Shown: piece by piece, positions 56,789 through 64,000 of the stretch
How the letters are laid out: every line of letters begins with the position of its first letter
Numbering within the stretch: the stretch's first letter is position 1
Assembly (NCBI RefSeq): GCF_900142035.1
Contig: NZ_FQZI01000001.1
Coordinates: 496,001-560,000, forward strand
DNA from: Flavobacterium terrae
GTDB taxonomy: Bacteria; Bacteroidota; Bacteroidia; Flavobacteriales; Flavobacteriaceae
Length of the DNA: 64,000 bases
Direction: 5' to 3'
The notes under the pieces: generated by a model
Told to the model about the DNA's origin: nothing
Seen by the model: the letters and a program-made list of their open reading frames with translations, nothing else
Database searches by the model: none
Translations under genes and position numbers: made by a program

Positions 56789-59071
56789 ATGAGAAATTTT
56801 TTAATAGTAGTTTTTTCTTTTTTCTTTTCTAATTTGATGATTTCCCAGCAGAATAATGTTTGGAAAGGATATTTTTCATACAATTCAATAAAAGATATTT
56901 CACAAAGTACCACAAGTTTCTATGGTGCTGCAGAAAACTCTTATTTTAAAAGAAATGTTGCTACAAATGAGATATCAACTATAACTACAGTTGAAGGTCT
57001 TTCTGGTCAAACAATATCCCAAATTTATCATAGCGAAGCTTTTAAAAAAACAATTATTGGACATGTTGATGGACTTTTAATTGTTGTTAATGAAAAAGAT
57101 GGCTCAATGCTTAATGTGGTTGATATTGTTAATAAGCCTTCTGTACCACCTAATATGAAAAAAATTAATCATATTAATGAATTTAATGGTAAGATATATA
57201 TATCAACAGATTTTGGGATCTGTGTTTTTGATTTGGCAACATCAGAGTTTGGGGATACTTATTTTATAGGTCCTAACGGGAGTAATATTCAAATATTTCA
57301 AACAACCGTTTTTAATAATACAATATATGCAGTTGCTAATGGTTATGGTTTGTTATCTGCTTCTGTGAATAATCCCAATTTAGTAGATTATAATCAGTGG
57401 GCTATGACGGCTTCAGGAAATTGGCTAAATGTAACGGCAACAAATACAGATATTGCTTTGATTAATGTTAGCAATCAACTTTATAAATTGGTTGGAAATT
57501 CACCTGTGTTTTTGACTGCTTTTAATCAAATGTCTCTTGATGCTAGATTTGCTGAAAATAACTTTGTGGTAACAACACAGAACTATGTTTATGTTTTTAA
57601 TAATCAGTTAAATGAGATTTTTAGAGTTGATAATTCAGTTGATACAGCAACAAGGTTTACTTGTGCGACAGTTCTAAATGATAAAGTTTATATTGGAACA
57701 CAAGAAAAAGGAGTTTTAACCACAACTCAGTCCAATAGTACTTCTTTTCTAAATATTACGCCTAATTGTCCTGATAGAAATAGAATATTTGCAGTGAAAT
57801 CTTTTTCAAATGGAATTTGGACAGTATATGGAGATCATACAATTTATTATAATCCATTCCCTTTGGATGCATTAAATGTAAGTCGTTTTGAAGATAAAGT
57901 TGGATGGAGTTCAATACCATATTCAGATTTATTTAGTGCAAAATCTATTGTTAGAATTGAAACGCATCCTGATGATGAGAAAAAGGTTTTTTTTAGTTCT
58001 TACCATTCGGGACTTTTAAGCTTTCAAAACAATGTTCCTTCGTTGATATACAATGCAAATAATAGTTCTTTACAAACAATTTTGCCTCAACTACCAACGG
58101 AGAATATTAGAGTAAATGGACTTGCCTTTGATAAAAACAACAATCTATGGATGACAAACTCTTTAGTTCCTAATGGACTTCATGTGTTAAGGTCTAATGG
58201 GCAGTGGCAAGGATATAACTTACCAGTATTACAAAACCCATCAGTGGTAAGCTATGGAAGAATGGCTATAGATAAAAACGGAACTAAATGGATTTGTTCC
58301 AATAGTGGAGGAATAATTGGATTTAATGAAAATTACAATAATAGATGTTTAAGATTAACAGAAGGAAGTGACGTTGGAAATTTACCAACAAGCGATGTTA
58401 GGGCTGTTGCTGTTGATAATAAAAATAAACTTTGGATAGGAACCGCTTATGGACTTCGTGTGATGTCAAGTGTTGATTCTTTTTTAAATCAAGATCAATT
58501 GACTTCAAACTCAATAATTATATTAGAAGATGGATTAGCTCAAGAACTTTTATATAATCAGTTTATAACTGATATTGTTGTTGATGGAGCTAATAATAAA
58601 TGGATAGGAACTGCCGGTGCTGGTGTTTTTTATATTTCTGATGATGGTCAAAAAACGTTCAATATTTTTACAAAAGAAAACTCTCCATTGCCTAATAATA
58701 CAATCAACGATATAGAAATCAATAAAGTCACTGGAGAAGTGTTTATTGCTACCGAAGGCGGGATGGTTTCTTATAGAGGTAATGCTACCTCTGGAACTGA
58801 AAATTTAGAAAATGTTGTTGTTTTTCCTAATCCAGTAAGACCTGAATATAGTGGTAATGTTTCTATCGCAGGCTTAATAGATAAGTCAAATGTCAAAATC
58901 ACTGATATAGAAGGGAATTTAGTTTTTGAAGCTGTATCTCAAGGGGGAACAGTAATTTGGGATACTAAAAATTTTGGTGGTAAAAAAGTAGCTTCTGGAG
59001 TTTATATGGTAATGGTTTCAGCTGAAGATGGAGCGCAAACCAAAGTTAAAAAAGTTATGATTGTCCGTTAA
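56789..59071 (+). CDS. porZ: PorZ-like type IX secretion protein (two propellers, sorting domain)
   Basis: This 760-residue protein has a signal peptide (MRNFLIVVFSFFFSNLMISQQ). Beta-propeller repeats of the two-component-regulator type follow (KNNNLWMTNSLVPNGLHVL, KNGTKWICSNSGGIIGF, NKLWIGTAYGLRVMSS, NNKWIGTAGAGVFYIS). A C-terminal type A sorting domain (VVVFPNPVRPEYSGNVSIAG, then KVASGVYMVMVSAEDGAQTKVKKVMIVR) ends it. This is the PorZ layout, a surface protein that supplies the anionic glycolipid anchor to T9SS substrates. Location next to recO is usual in this group. Its stop overlaps the recO start by one base. Confidence 0.93.
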   Translation: MRNFLIVVFSFFFSNLMISQQNNVWKGYFSYNSIKDISQSTTSFYGAAENSYFKRNVATNEISTITTVEGLSGQTISQIYHSEAFKKTIIGHVDGLLIVVNEKDGSMLNVVDIVNKPSVPPNMKKINHINEFNGKIYISTDFGICVFDLATSEFGDTYFIGPNGSNIQIFQTTVFNNTIYAVANGYGLLSASVNNPNLVDYNQWAMTASGNWLNVTATNTDIALINVSNQLYKLVGNSPVFLTAFNQMSLDARFAENNFVVTTQNYVYVFNNQLNEIFRVDNSVDTATRFTCATVLNDKVYIGTQEKGVLTTTQSNSTSFLNITPNCPDRNRIFAVKSFSNGIWTVYGDHTIYYNPFPLDALNVSRFEDKVGWSSIPYSDLFSAKSIVRIETHPDDEKKVFFSSYHSGLLSFQNNVPSLIYNANNSSLQTILPQLPTENIRVNGLAFDKNNNLWMTNSLVPNGLHVLRSNGQWQGYNLPVLQNPSVVSYGRMAIDKNGTKWICSNSGGIIGFNENYNNRCLRLTEGSDVGNLPTSDVRAVAVDNKNKLWIGTAYGLRVMSSVDSFLNQDQLTSNSIIILEDGLAQELLYNQFITDIVVDGANNKWIGTAGAGVFYISDDGQKTFNIFTKENSPLPNNTINDIEINKVTGEVFIATEGGMVSYRGNATSGTENLENVVVFPNPVRPEYSGNVSIAGLIDKSNVKITDIEGNLVFEAVSQGGTVIWDTKNFGGKKVASGVYMVMVSAEDGAQTKVKKVMIVR

Positions 59072-59784
59072 TGTTGGTGAAAACAAAAGCCATTGTCTTG
59101 AGTGCATTAAAGTATCAAGAAAAATCGTTGATAGTTAAATGTTTTACTCTTTCAGAGGGTTTAAAGAGTTACTTTGTTCCAAGTGCTTTTTCTTTAAAAA
59201 AATCGAATCAAAGAATAGCTTATTTTCAACCATTAACACTCATTGAAATTGAGGCAAATCATAAAAATAAAGCGTCTTTGGAATATTTTAAAGAGGTCAA
59301 AATTTCTTTCCCATACACAAGTATTACAACAAATATTTTTAAGAGCACTATTGTTATTTTTCTTTCAGAGGTTTTGCATCATGCTATAAAAGAGGAAGAA
59401 AAAAACGAATCACTTTTTACCTTTCTTGAAACTGCTTTAATTTGGTTAGATACACATGATGAAATAGCTAATTTTCATTTGATTTTATTGTTAGAAGTAA
59501 CCAAGTTTTTAGGTTTTTATCCTGATGATTCTGATGTAGATTTTCCTTTTTTTGATATCGTTGAAGGTAATTTTTCGCTTCATCAAGGAATGAATTCGAT
59601 TGCTCAAAATGAAAGTCTTTTGCTCAAAAAATTAATGGAGCTTAAATTCGATTCAGATCTAAAACTTTTTACTTCTTCAGAACGACAAATAGTGCTTAAA
59701 ATACTTTTAGATTATTATGCTATTCACTTGGATGGATTTAAAAGACCAAAGTCTCTTGAGGTGCTAAAAGAAGTATTTTCATAA
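59071..59784 (+). CDS. recO: DNA repair protein RecO
   Basis: This 237-residue recombination mediator loads RecA on single-stranded DNA with RecR. The N-terminal OB fold (MLVKTKAIVLSALKYQEKSLIVKCFTLSEGLKSYFV) is typical. The helical C-terminal domain is present, but the zinc-binding cysteines of some RecO proteins are absent. Translation is coupled to porZ (TAATG overlap). No terminator was seen before the ileS promoter. Confidence 0.92.
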   Translation: MLVKTKAIVLSALKYQEKSLIVKCFTLSEGLKSYFVPSAFSLKKSNQRIAYFQPLTLIEIEANHKNKASLEYFKEVKISFPYTSITTNIFKSTIVIFLSEVLHHAIKEEEKNESLFTFLETALIWLDTHDEIANFHLILLLEVTKFLGFYPDDSDVDFPFFDIVEGNFSLHQGMNSIAQNESLLLKKLMELKFDSDLKLFTSSERQIVLKILLDYYAIHLDGFKRPKSLEVLKEVFS

Positions 59785-59841
59785 CATCATTCATTTTTTT
59801 AGTGAATTCCTAGTTTTTTAACCAATTTTTACCATTCTTTC

Positions 59842-59873
59842 TTTGGCTATTGCCTTATAAATCACTACTTTCG
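59842..59873 (+). promoter_or_regulatory. Possible ileS promoter
   Basis: TTTG at 59842-59845, a 20-base spacer and TACTTTCG at 59866-59873 (one mismatch to TAnnTTTG) precede the preferred ileS ATG. Confidence 0.5.
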
Positions 59874-59903
59874 CGGATTGATTTTACAAAACGACAATTT
59901 AGC

Positions 59904-62900
59904 ATGAAATTCAATGAATATAAAGGACTTGACTTGCCAACAGTTGCATCTGAGGTTCTTGATTTTTGGAAAAAAAACAACGTCTTTGACCAATCTATAA
60001 CTTCTCGTGAGGGAGCTACACCGTATGTGTTTTTTGAAGGGCCACCTTCAGCAAACGGATTGCCGGGTATTCACCACGTGATGGCTCGTGCGATTAAAGA
60101 TATTTTTTGTCGTTATAAAACTCAAAAGGGATTCCAAGTAAAGCGTAAAGCAGGTTGGGATACTCACGGTTTGCCTGTAGAATTGGGTACTGAAAAAGAA
60201 TTGGGTATCACTAAAGAGGATATCGGAAAAACAATCTCGGTTACTGAATACAATGAAGCATGTAAACGTACCGTGATGCGTTATACTGATGTTTGGAATG
60301 ACCTTACCGAAAAAATGGGGTATTGGGTAGATATGGAAGATCCATATGTGACTTACAAATCTAAGTATATGGAATCGGTATGGTGGTTGCTTAAACAAAT
60401 CTATGATAAAGAATTGTTATACAAAGGTTATACAATACAACCTTATTCGCCAAAAGCAGGAACTGGTTTATCTTCTCATGAAGTTAATCAGCCAGGTTCG
60501 TATCGTGATGTAACTGATACTACAATTGTAGCTCAGTTTAAAGCTGTCGAAAATACATTACCAGCTTTCTTGAAAGGTTTTGGCACTATTTATTTCTTGG
60601 CTTGGACGACTACACCTTGGACATTACCTTCGAATACAGCATTAACCGTTGGGCCTAAAATAGATTATGTTTTAGTGAAGACATTCAATCAATATACTTT
60701 CGAACCAATTAATGTAATTCTTGCTAAGCCATTAGTTGGAAAACAATTTGGTGTAAAATATTTTGTAGCAGAAACGGAAGAAGATTTTACTAATTACAAA
60801 TCTGAGGATAAAAAGATTCCTTATCAAATCGTAGCTGAATGTAAAGGTGCTGATTTAGTTGGAATCAAATACGAACAATTATTGCCTTGGGCATTACCAT
60901 ATCAAACGCCAGAAAATGCTTTCCGAGTAATTTCTGGTGATTTCGTAACGACAGAAGACGGTACAGGTATCGTACACACAGCCCCAACATTTGGTGCAGA
61001 TGATGCTAAAGTAGCGAAAGAAGCTACGCCTGAAGTACCGCCAATGCTAGTATTGGATGAAAACGGAAATCCAGTGCCATTGGTAGATTTACAAGGTAAA
61101 TTTGTTGCGCAATTAGGTGAATTTGGTGGCAAATATGTTAAAAACGAATACTATAATGACGGTGAAGCACCAGAAAAATCAGTTGATGTAGAAATCGCGA
61201 TTTTATTAAAGGAGCAAAACAAAGCTTTCAAAGTAGAAAAATATGTACACAGTTACCCGCATTGTTGGAGAACTGACAAACCAATTTTATACTATCCATT
61301 AGATTCTTGGTTCATCAAAGTAACTGAAATCAAAGATAGAATGTTCGATTTGAACGAAACAATCAACTGGAAGCCAAAAGCTACAGGAGAAGGTCGTTTC
61401 GGGAATTGGTTGAAAAATGCTAACGACTGGAATTTATCTCGTTCACGTTACTGGGGTATTCCATTACCGTTATGGAGAAATGAAGAAGGAACTGAAACAC
61501 TTTGTGTTGGTTCAGTAGAAGAATTGTATAATGAAATTGAAAAAGCGGTTGCAGCTGGTTTCATGACTGAAAACCCATACAAAGGTTTCCAAGTAGGCAA
61601 CATGGATGAATCAAATTACGATTTGGTTGATTTACATAAAAATGTTGTCGATAACATCGTGTTGGTTTCTGCTTCGGGTAAACCAATGAAGCGTGAAACA
61701 GATTTAATTGACGTTTGGTTCGATTCAGGAGCGATGCCTTATGCACAATGGCATTATCCTTTTGAAAATAAAGATTTAATCGATGGTCATAAATCATTTC
61801 CAGCTGATTTCATTGCGGAAGGAGTAGATCAAACTAGAGGTTGGTTCTATACATTGCATGCTATAGGAACCTTGGTTTTCGATCAAGTAGCTTATAAAAA
61901 TGTTGTGTCAAACGGATTGGTGTTAGACAAAAACGGACAAAAAATGTCAAAGCGTTTAGGTAATGCGGTAGATCCTTTTAAAACATTAGAAGAATATGGT
62001 CCTGATGCTACGCGTTGGTATATGATATCTAACGCAAACCCTTGGGATAACTTGAAATTTGACATTGAAGGTGTGGCGGAAGTACGTCGTAAATTCTTTG
62101 GTACATTATATAATACCTATTCGTTCTTTGCGTTATATGCGAACATAGACGGATTTAAATATGCTGAGGCTGAAGTGCCTTTGGCAGAAAGACCTGAAAT
62201 CGATCGTTGGATTTTGTCTGAATTACACACATTAATCCAATTGGTTGATGAGGCGTATGCAGATTATGAGCCAACAAAAGCTGCTCGTGCTATTTCTGAC
62301 TTTGTTCAAGAAAATTTGAGTAACTGGTACGTTCGTTTATGTAGAAGAAGATTCTGGAAAGGTGAGTATGGAACAGATAAAGTTGCAGCATATCAGACAC
62401 TTTATACGTGTCTTGTGACCGTAGCAAAATTATCTTCACCAATCGCTCCATTCTTCATGGATAGATTGTATAAGGACTTGAATGCCGCTACAACTAAGGA
62501 AAAATTCGAAAGTGTTCACTTAGCAGATTTCCCTGTTTCGGTTGAAAACTTTGTTGATAAATCACTGGAAAGCAAAATGTTGAAAGCACAAACAGTTTCA
62601 TCATTGGTTTTATCACTTCGTAAAAAGGAGATGATAAAAGTGCGTCAACCCTTGCAAAAGGTTATGATTCCTGTACTTGACAAAGTTCAACGTGCTGAAA
62701 TCGAAGCGGTTTCTGACTTGATTAAAGCAGAGGTAAATGTAAAAGAAGTTGAGCTTTTAGATGATGCTTCTGGTATATTAGTGAAACAAATTAAACCAAA
62801 TTTTAAAGCTTTAGGGCCAAAGTTTGGAAAAGATATGGGTCTGATTTCCAAAGAAATACAAGGTTTTTCGCAAGAACAAATCGCAGAAATAGAGCGAAAT

Positions 62901-63299
62901 GGCGAGATTTCTATTGTTATTTCAGGAAATAATGTTAATTTAACAACTCAAGATGTGGAAATTTCTTCACAAGATATTGAGGGTTGGTTGGTTGCTAATT
63001 CAAACGGTATAACAGTAGCATTAGATATAACAATTTCTGATGAATTAAGAAAAGAGGGTATCGCTAGAGAATTAGTAAACAGAATTCAAAATATCCGTAA
63101 AGATTCTGGTTTTGAAGTAACTGATAAAATAAAGGTTACCATGCTTAAAGATGGTATAATTCAAGAAGCGATAGAAGCTAATTCAGATTACATTAAATCG
63201 GAAACCTTAACAGAAGAACTAGTTTTTGCAGAAAGTATCGATAATGGTACAGAAATTGAGTTTGATGAACTAAGAACTAAAATATTAATTTCAAAATAG
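59904..63299 (+). CDS. ileS: Isoleucyl-tRNA synthetase
   Basis: I chose the ATG at 59904 (MKFNEYKGLDLPTVASEVLDFW; 1131 residues); the ORF extension to 59850 overlaps the promoter. The class I HIGH motif is GLPGIHH near 55, and KMSKR lies near 680, with the editing domain between. The anticodon-binding domain follows (about 780-960). It charges tRNA-Ile in the cytoplasm. The length is that of the long Bacteroidota/eukaryote-like IleS form. It is followed 8 bases later by a DksA-like gene and then lspA, a common flavobacterial order. Confidence 0.97.
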   Translation: MKFNEYKGLDLPTVASEVLDFWKKNNVFDQSITSREGATPYVFFEGPPSANGLPGIHHVMARAIKDIFCRYKTQKGFQVKRKAGWDTHGLPVELGTEKELGITKEDIGKTISVTEYNEACKRTVMRYTDVWNDLTEKMGYWVDMEDPYVTYKSKYMESVWWLLKQIYDKELLYKGYTIQPYSPKAGTGLSSHEVNQPGSYRDVTDTTIVAQFKAVENTLPAFLKGFGTIYFLAWTTTPWTLPSNTALTVGPKIDYVLVKTFNQYTFEPINVILAKPLVGKQFGVKYFVAETEEDFTNYKSEDKKIPYQIVAECKGADLVGIKYEQLLPWALPYQTPENAFRVISGDFVTTEDGTGIVHTAPTFGADDAKVAKEATPEVPPMLVLDENGNPVPLVDLQGKFVAQLGEFGGKYVKNEYYNDGEAPEKSVDVEIAILLKEQNKAFKVEKYVHSYPHCWRTDKPILYYPLDSWFIKVTEIKDRMFDLNETINWKPKATGEGRFGNWLKNANDWNLSRSRYWGIPLPLWRNEEGTETLCVGSVEELYNEIEKAVAAGFMTENPYKGFQVGNMDESNYDLVDLHKNVVDNIVLVSASGKPMKRETDLIDVWFDSGAMPYAQWHYPFENKDLIDGHKSFPADFIAEGVDQTRGWFYTLHAIGTLVFDQVAYKNVVSNGLVLDKNGQKMSKRLGNAVDPFKTLEEYGPDATRWYMISNANPWDNLKFDIEGVAEVRRKFFGTLYNTYSFFALYANIDGFKYAEAEVPLAERPEIDRWILSELHTLIQLVDEAYADYEPTKAARAISDFVQENLSNWYVRLCRRRFWKGEYGTDKVAAYQTLYTCLVTVAKLSSPIAPFFMDRLYKDLNAATTKEKFESVHLADFPVSVENFVDKSLESKMLKAQTVSSLVLSLRKKEMIKVRQPLQKVMIPVLDKVQRAEIEAVSDLIKAEVNVKEVELLDDASGILVKQIKPNFKALGPKFGKDMGLISKEIQGFSQEQIAEIERNGEISIVISGNNVNLTTQDVEISSQDIEGWLVANSNGITVALDITISDELRKEGIARELVNRIQNIRKDSGFEVTDKIKVTMLKDGIIQEAIEANSDYIKSETLTEELVFAESIDNGTEIEFDELRTKILISK

Positions 63300-63307
63300 A
63301 GGAAATT

Positions 63308-63688
63308 ATGGTGGAAGAACAAATTAGATATTCTGATGCTGATTTAGCAGAATTCAAAGAATTGATCCAAAAAAAATTAGAAAAAGCTAAAGGGGATTTG
63401 GACTTAATAAAAAGTGCTTACCTTAATGACTTGAACAACGGGACTGATGATACATCACCAACATTCAAAGCCTTTGAAGAAGGAAGCGAGACAATGTCTA
63501 AAGAAGCCAATTCACAACTAGCAATTCGTCAGGAAAAATTTATTCGTGATTTGAAAAATGCTTTAATTCGTATCGAGAATAAAACGTACGGAATCTGTAA
63601 AGTGACAGGAAAACTTATAAATAAAGAAAGATTAAAGCTAGTTCCTCATGCAACAATGAGCATCGAAGCTAAGAACTTGCAACGTTAA
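63308..63688 (+). CDS. TraR/DksA family protein with degenerate zinc finger
   Basis: This 126-residue protein has the DksA-like coiled coil (about 10-85) and C-terminal finger region YGICKVTGKLINKERL-VPHATMSIEAK. Of the four zinc cysteine positions only Cys97 remains; the others are Thr100, Ser118 and Ala121, so classic zinc binding is unlikely. DksA-type proteins bind RNA polymerase through the secondary channel. The gene is co-transcribed with ileS and followed by a terminator. Confidence 0.92.
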   Translation: MVEEQIRYSDADLAEFKELIQKKLEKAKGDLDLIKSAYLNDLNNGTDDTSPTFKAFEEGSETMSKEANSQLAIRQEKFIRDLKNALIRIENKTYGICKVTGKLINKERLKLVPHATMSIEAKNLQR

Positions 63689-63707
63689 TCTTTTATTAAA
63701 AGAACTG

Positions 63708-63732
63708 AACGCTCCTTTTTGGAGCGTTTTTT
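63708..63732 (+). terminator. Intrinsic terminator after the DksA-like gene
   Basis: The stem AACGCTCC/GGAGCGTT with a five-T loop is followed by a T-tract. Confidence 0.88.
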
Positions 63733-63745
63733 ATGTAATAATGTT

Positions 63746-63753
63746 TATTTTTG
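63746..63753 (+). promoter_or_regulatory. -7 promoter element (lspA)
   Basis: TATTTTTG matches TAnnTTTG just after the terminator. A transcript from here would carry a leader of about 100 bases before lspA, with an 11-codon ORF (63772-63807; MKSLWLLVGLV) that may be a relic or leader peptide. Confidence 0.55.
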
Positions 63754-63858
63754 TGCTTCAAATAAACAATAATGAAATCGCTCTGGCTATTAGTTGGTTT
63801 AGTATAATCAAAAATAAGCGATTACATTTGACAGCTAAAGAGCAATAAATATTTACAA

Positions 63859-64000
63859 ATGAATTTAAAGAAAGCCTATTTAATCGTCTTTTTGGTTTTA
63901 TTAATTGACCAGATTAGCAAAATATATGTAAAAACTCACTTTATACTTCATGAAGAGGTTGAAGTTCTTAGTTGGTTTAAAATCTTATTCATAGAAAATG
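63859..64000 (+). CDS. lspA: Signal peptidase II (3' partial)
   Basis: The ATG at 63859 opens MNLKKAYLIVFLVLLIDQISKIYVKTHF, running off the window after 47 codons. The first membrane helix followed by DQISK is the LspA N-terminal signature. The enzyme cleaves prolipoprotein signal peptides in the inner membrane, which fits the many lipoproteins of this genome. The catalytic aspartates lie beyond the edge. Confidence 0.9.
   Translation, partial: MNLKKAYLIVFLVLLIDQISKIYVKTHFILHEEVEVLSWFKILFIEN

Noticed and set aside
59850..59903. Longer N-terminus for IleS
   Set aside because: It overlaps the promoter-like element, while MKFNEYKGLD matches the expected family start.
60048..60398. 116-residue minus-strand ORF inside ileS
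   Set aside because: It lies wholly within a strongly conserved gene, has no start signals, and reads as random sequence.

Overview
The window is chromosomal DNA from a member of the Bacteroidota, class Flavobacteriia, most likely the genus Flavobacterium. Five things point there: low GC content; type IX secretion (T9SS) C-terminal sorting domains of both type A and type B; PorP/SprF and PorZ proteins; a complete MoxR-Bat operon; and many genes preceded by the Bacteroidota -7 promoter element TAnnTTTG, mostly without clear Shine-Dalgarno sequences. I cannot name the species. No rRNA, tRNA, CRISPR array, prophage or classical insertion sequence was seen.

Layout. 1-4863: a T9SS surface-protein cluster (type B sorting-domain protein cut by the window edge, PorP/SprF, OmpA/PD40 protein). 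5171-11176: a TonB-dependent receptor with two lipoproteins, divergent from a secreted endonuclease/exonuclease/phosphatase-fold protein. 11234-13512: 3-hydroxyanthranilate dioxygenase and an ALDH7-type aldehyde dehydrogenase. 13865-17620: a large T9SS type A surface protein. 17705-19546: PhnA, a small barrel protein and a metallophosphoesterase. 19723-23174: a small lipoprotein, a TPR sensor kinase, a NarL-type regulator and a two-helix membrane protein, tied together by a duplicated promoter box. 23205-26140: AlbA_2 protein, DUF4382 lipoprotein, aldo/keto reductase. 26314-35322: the moxR/DUF58/BatD-like/batA-batE operon. 35323-43437: cvpA, pheS, gpsA, a YqhD-like alcohol dehydrogenase and several lineage-specific proteins. 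43440-47936: nadD, gmk, yicC, a DMT transporter and an ArsC-like protein on the minus strand, interrupted by a four-helix-bundle gene inside inverted repeats. 48054-52986: thioesterase and DinB-like genes, then an OmpR-type two-component system followed by a probable target operon. 53104-64000: cystathionine gamma-synthase, an outer-membrane protein, gdhA, porZ-recO, and ileS-dksA-like-lspA, the last cut by the window edge.

Most of the window is ordinary housekeeping. The most interesting signals are regulatory or repeat structures. (1) A 26-nt box with dyad TACGG-N5-CCGTA sits exactly 22 nt upstream of a -7 element at two promoters around the NarL-type system. (2) Four direct repeats with an 11-bp period abut the promoter downstream of the OmpR-type system. 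(3) 21-nt inverted repeats bracket the four-helix-bundle gene. (4) Two inverted copies of a dispersed intergenic repeat bracket a lipoprotein gene. (5) The receptor/lipoprotein/secreted-nuclease locus may be a nucleic-acid or phosphate scavenging unit. All functional statements rest on reading the translated sequences; no database search was possible.
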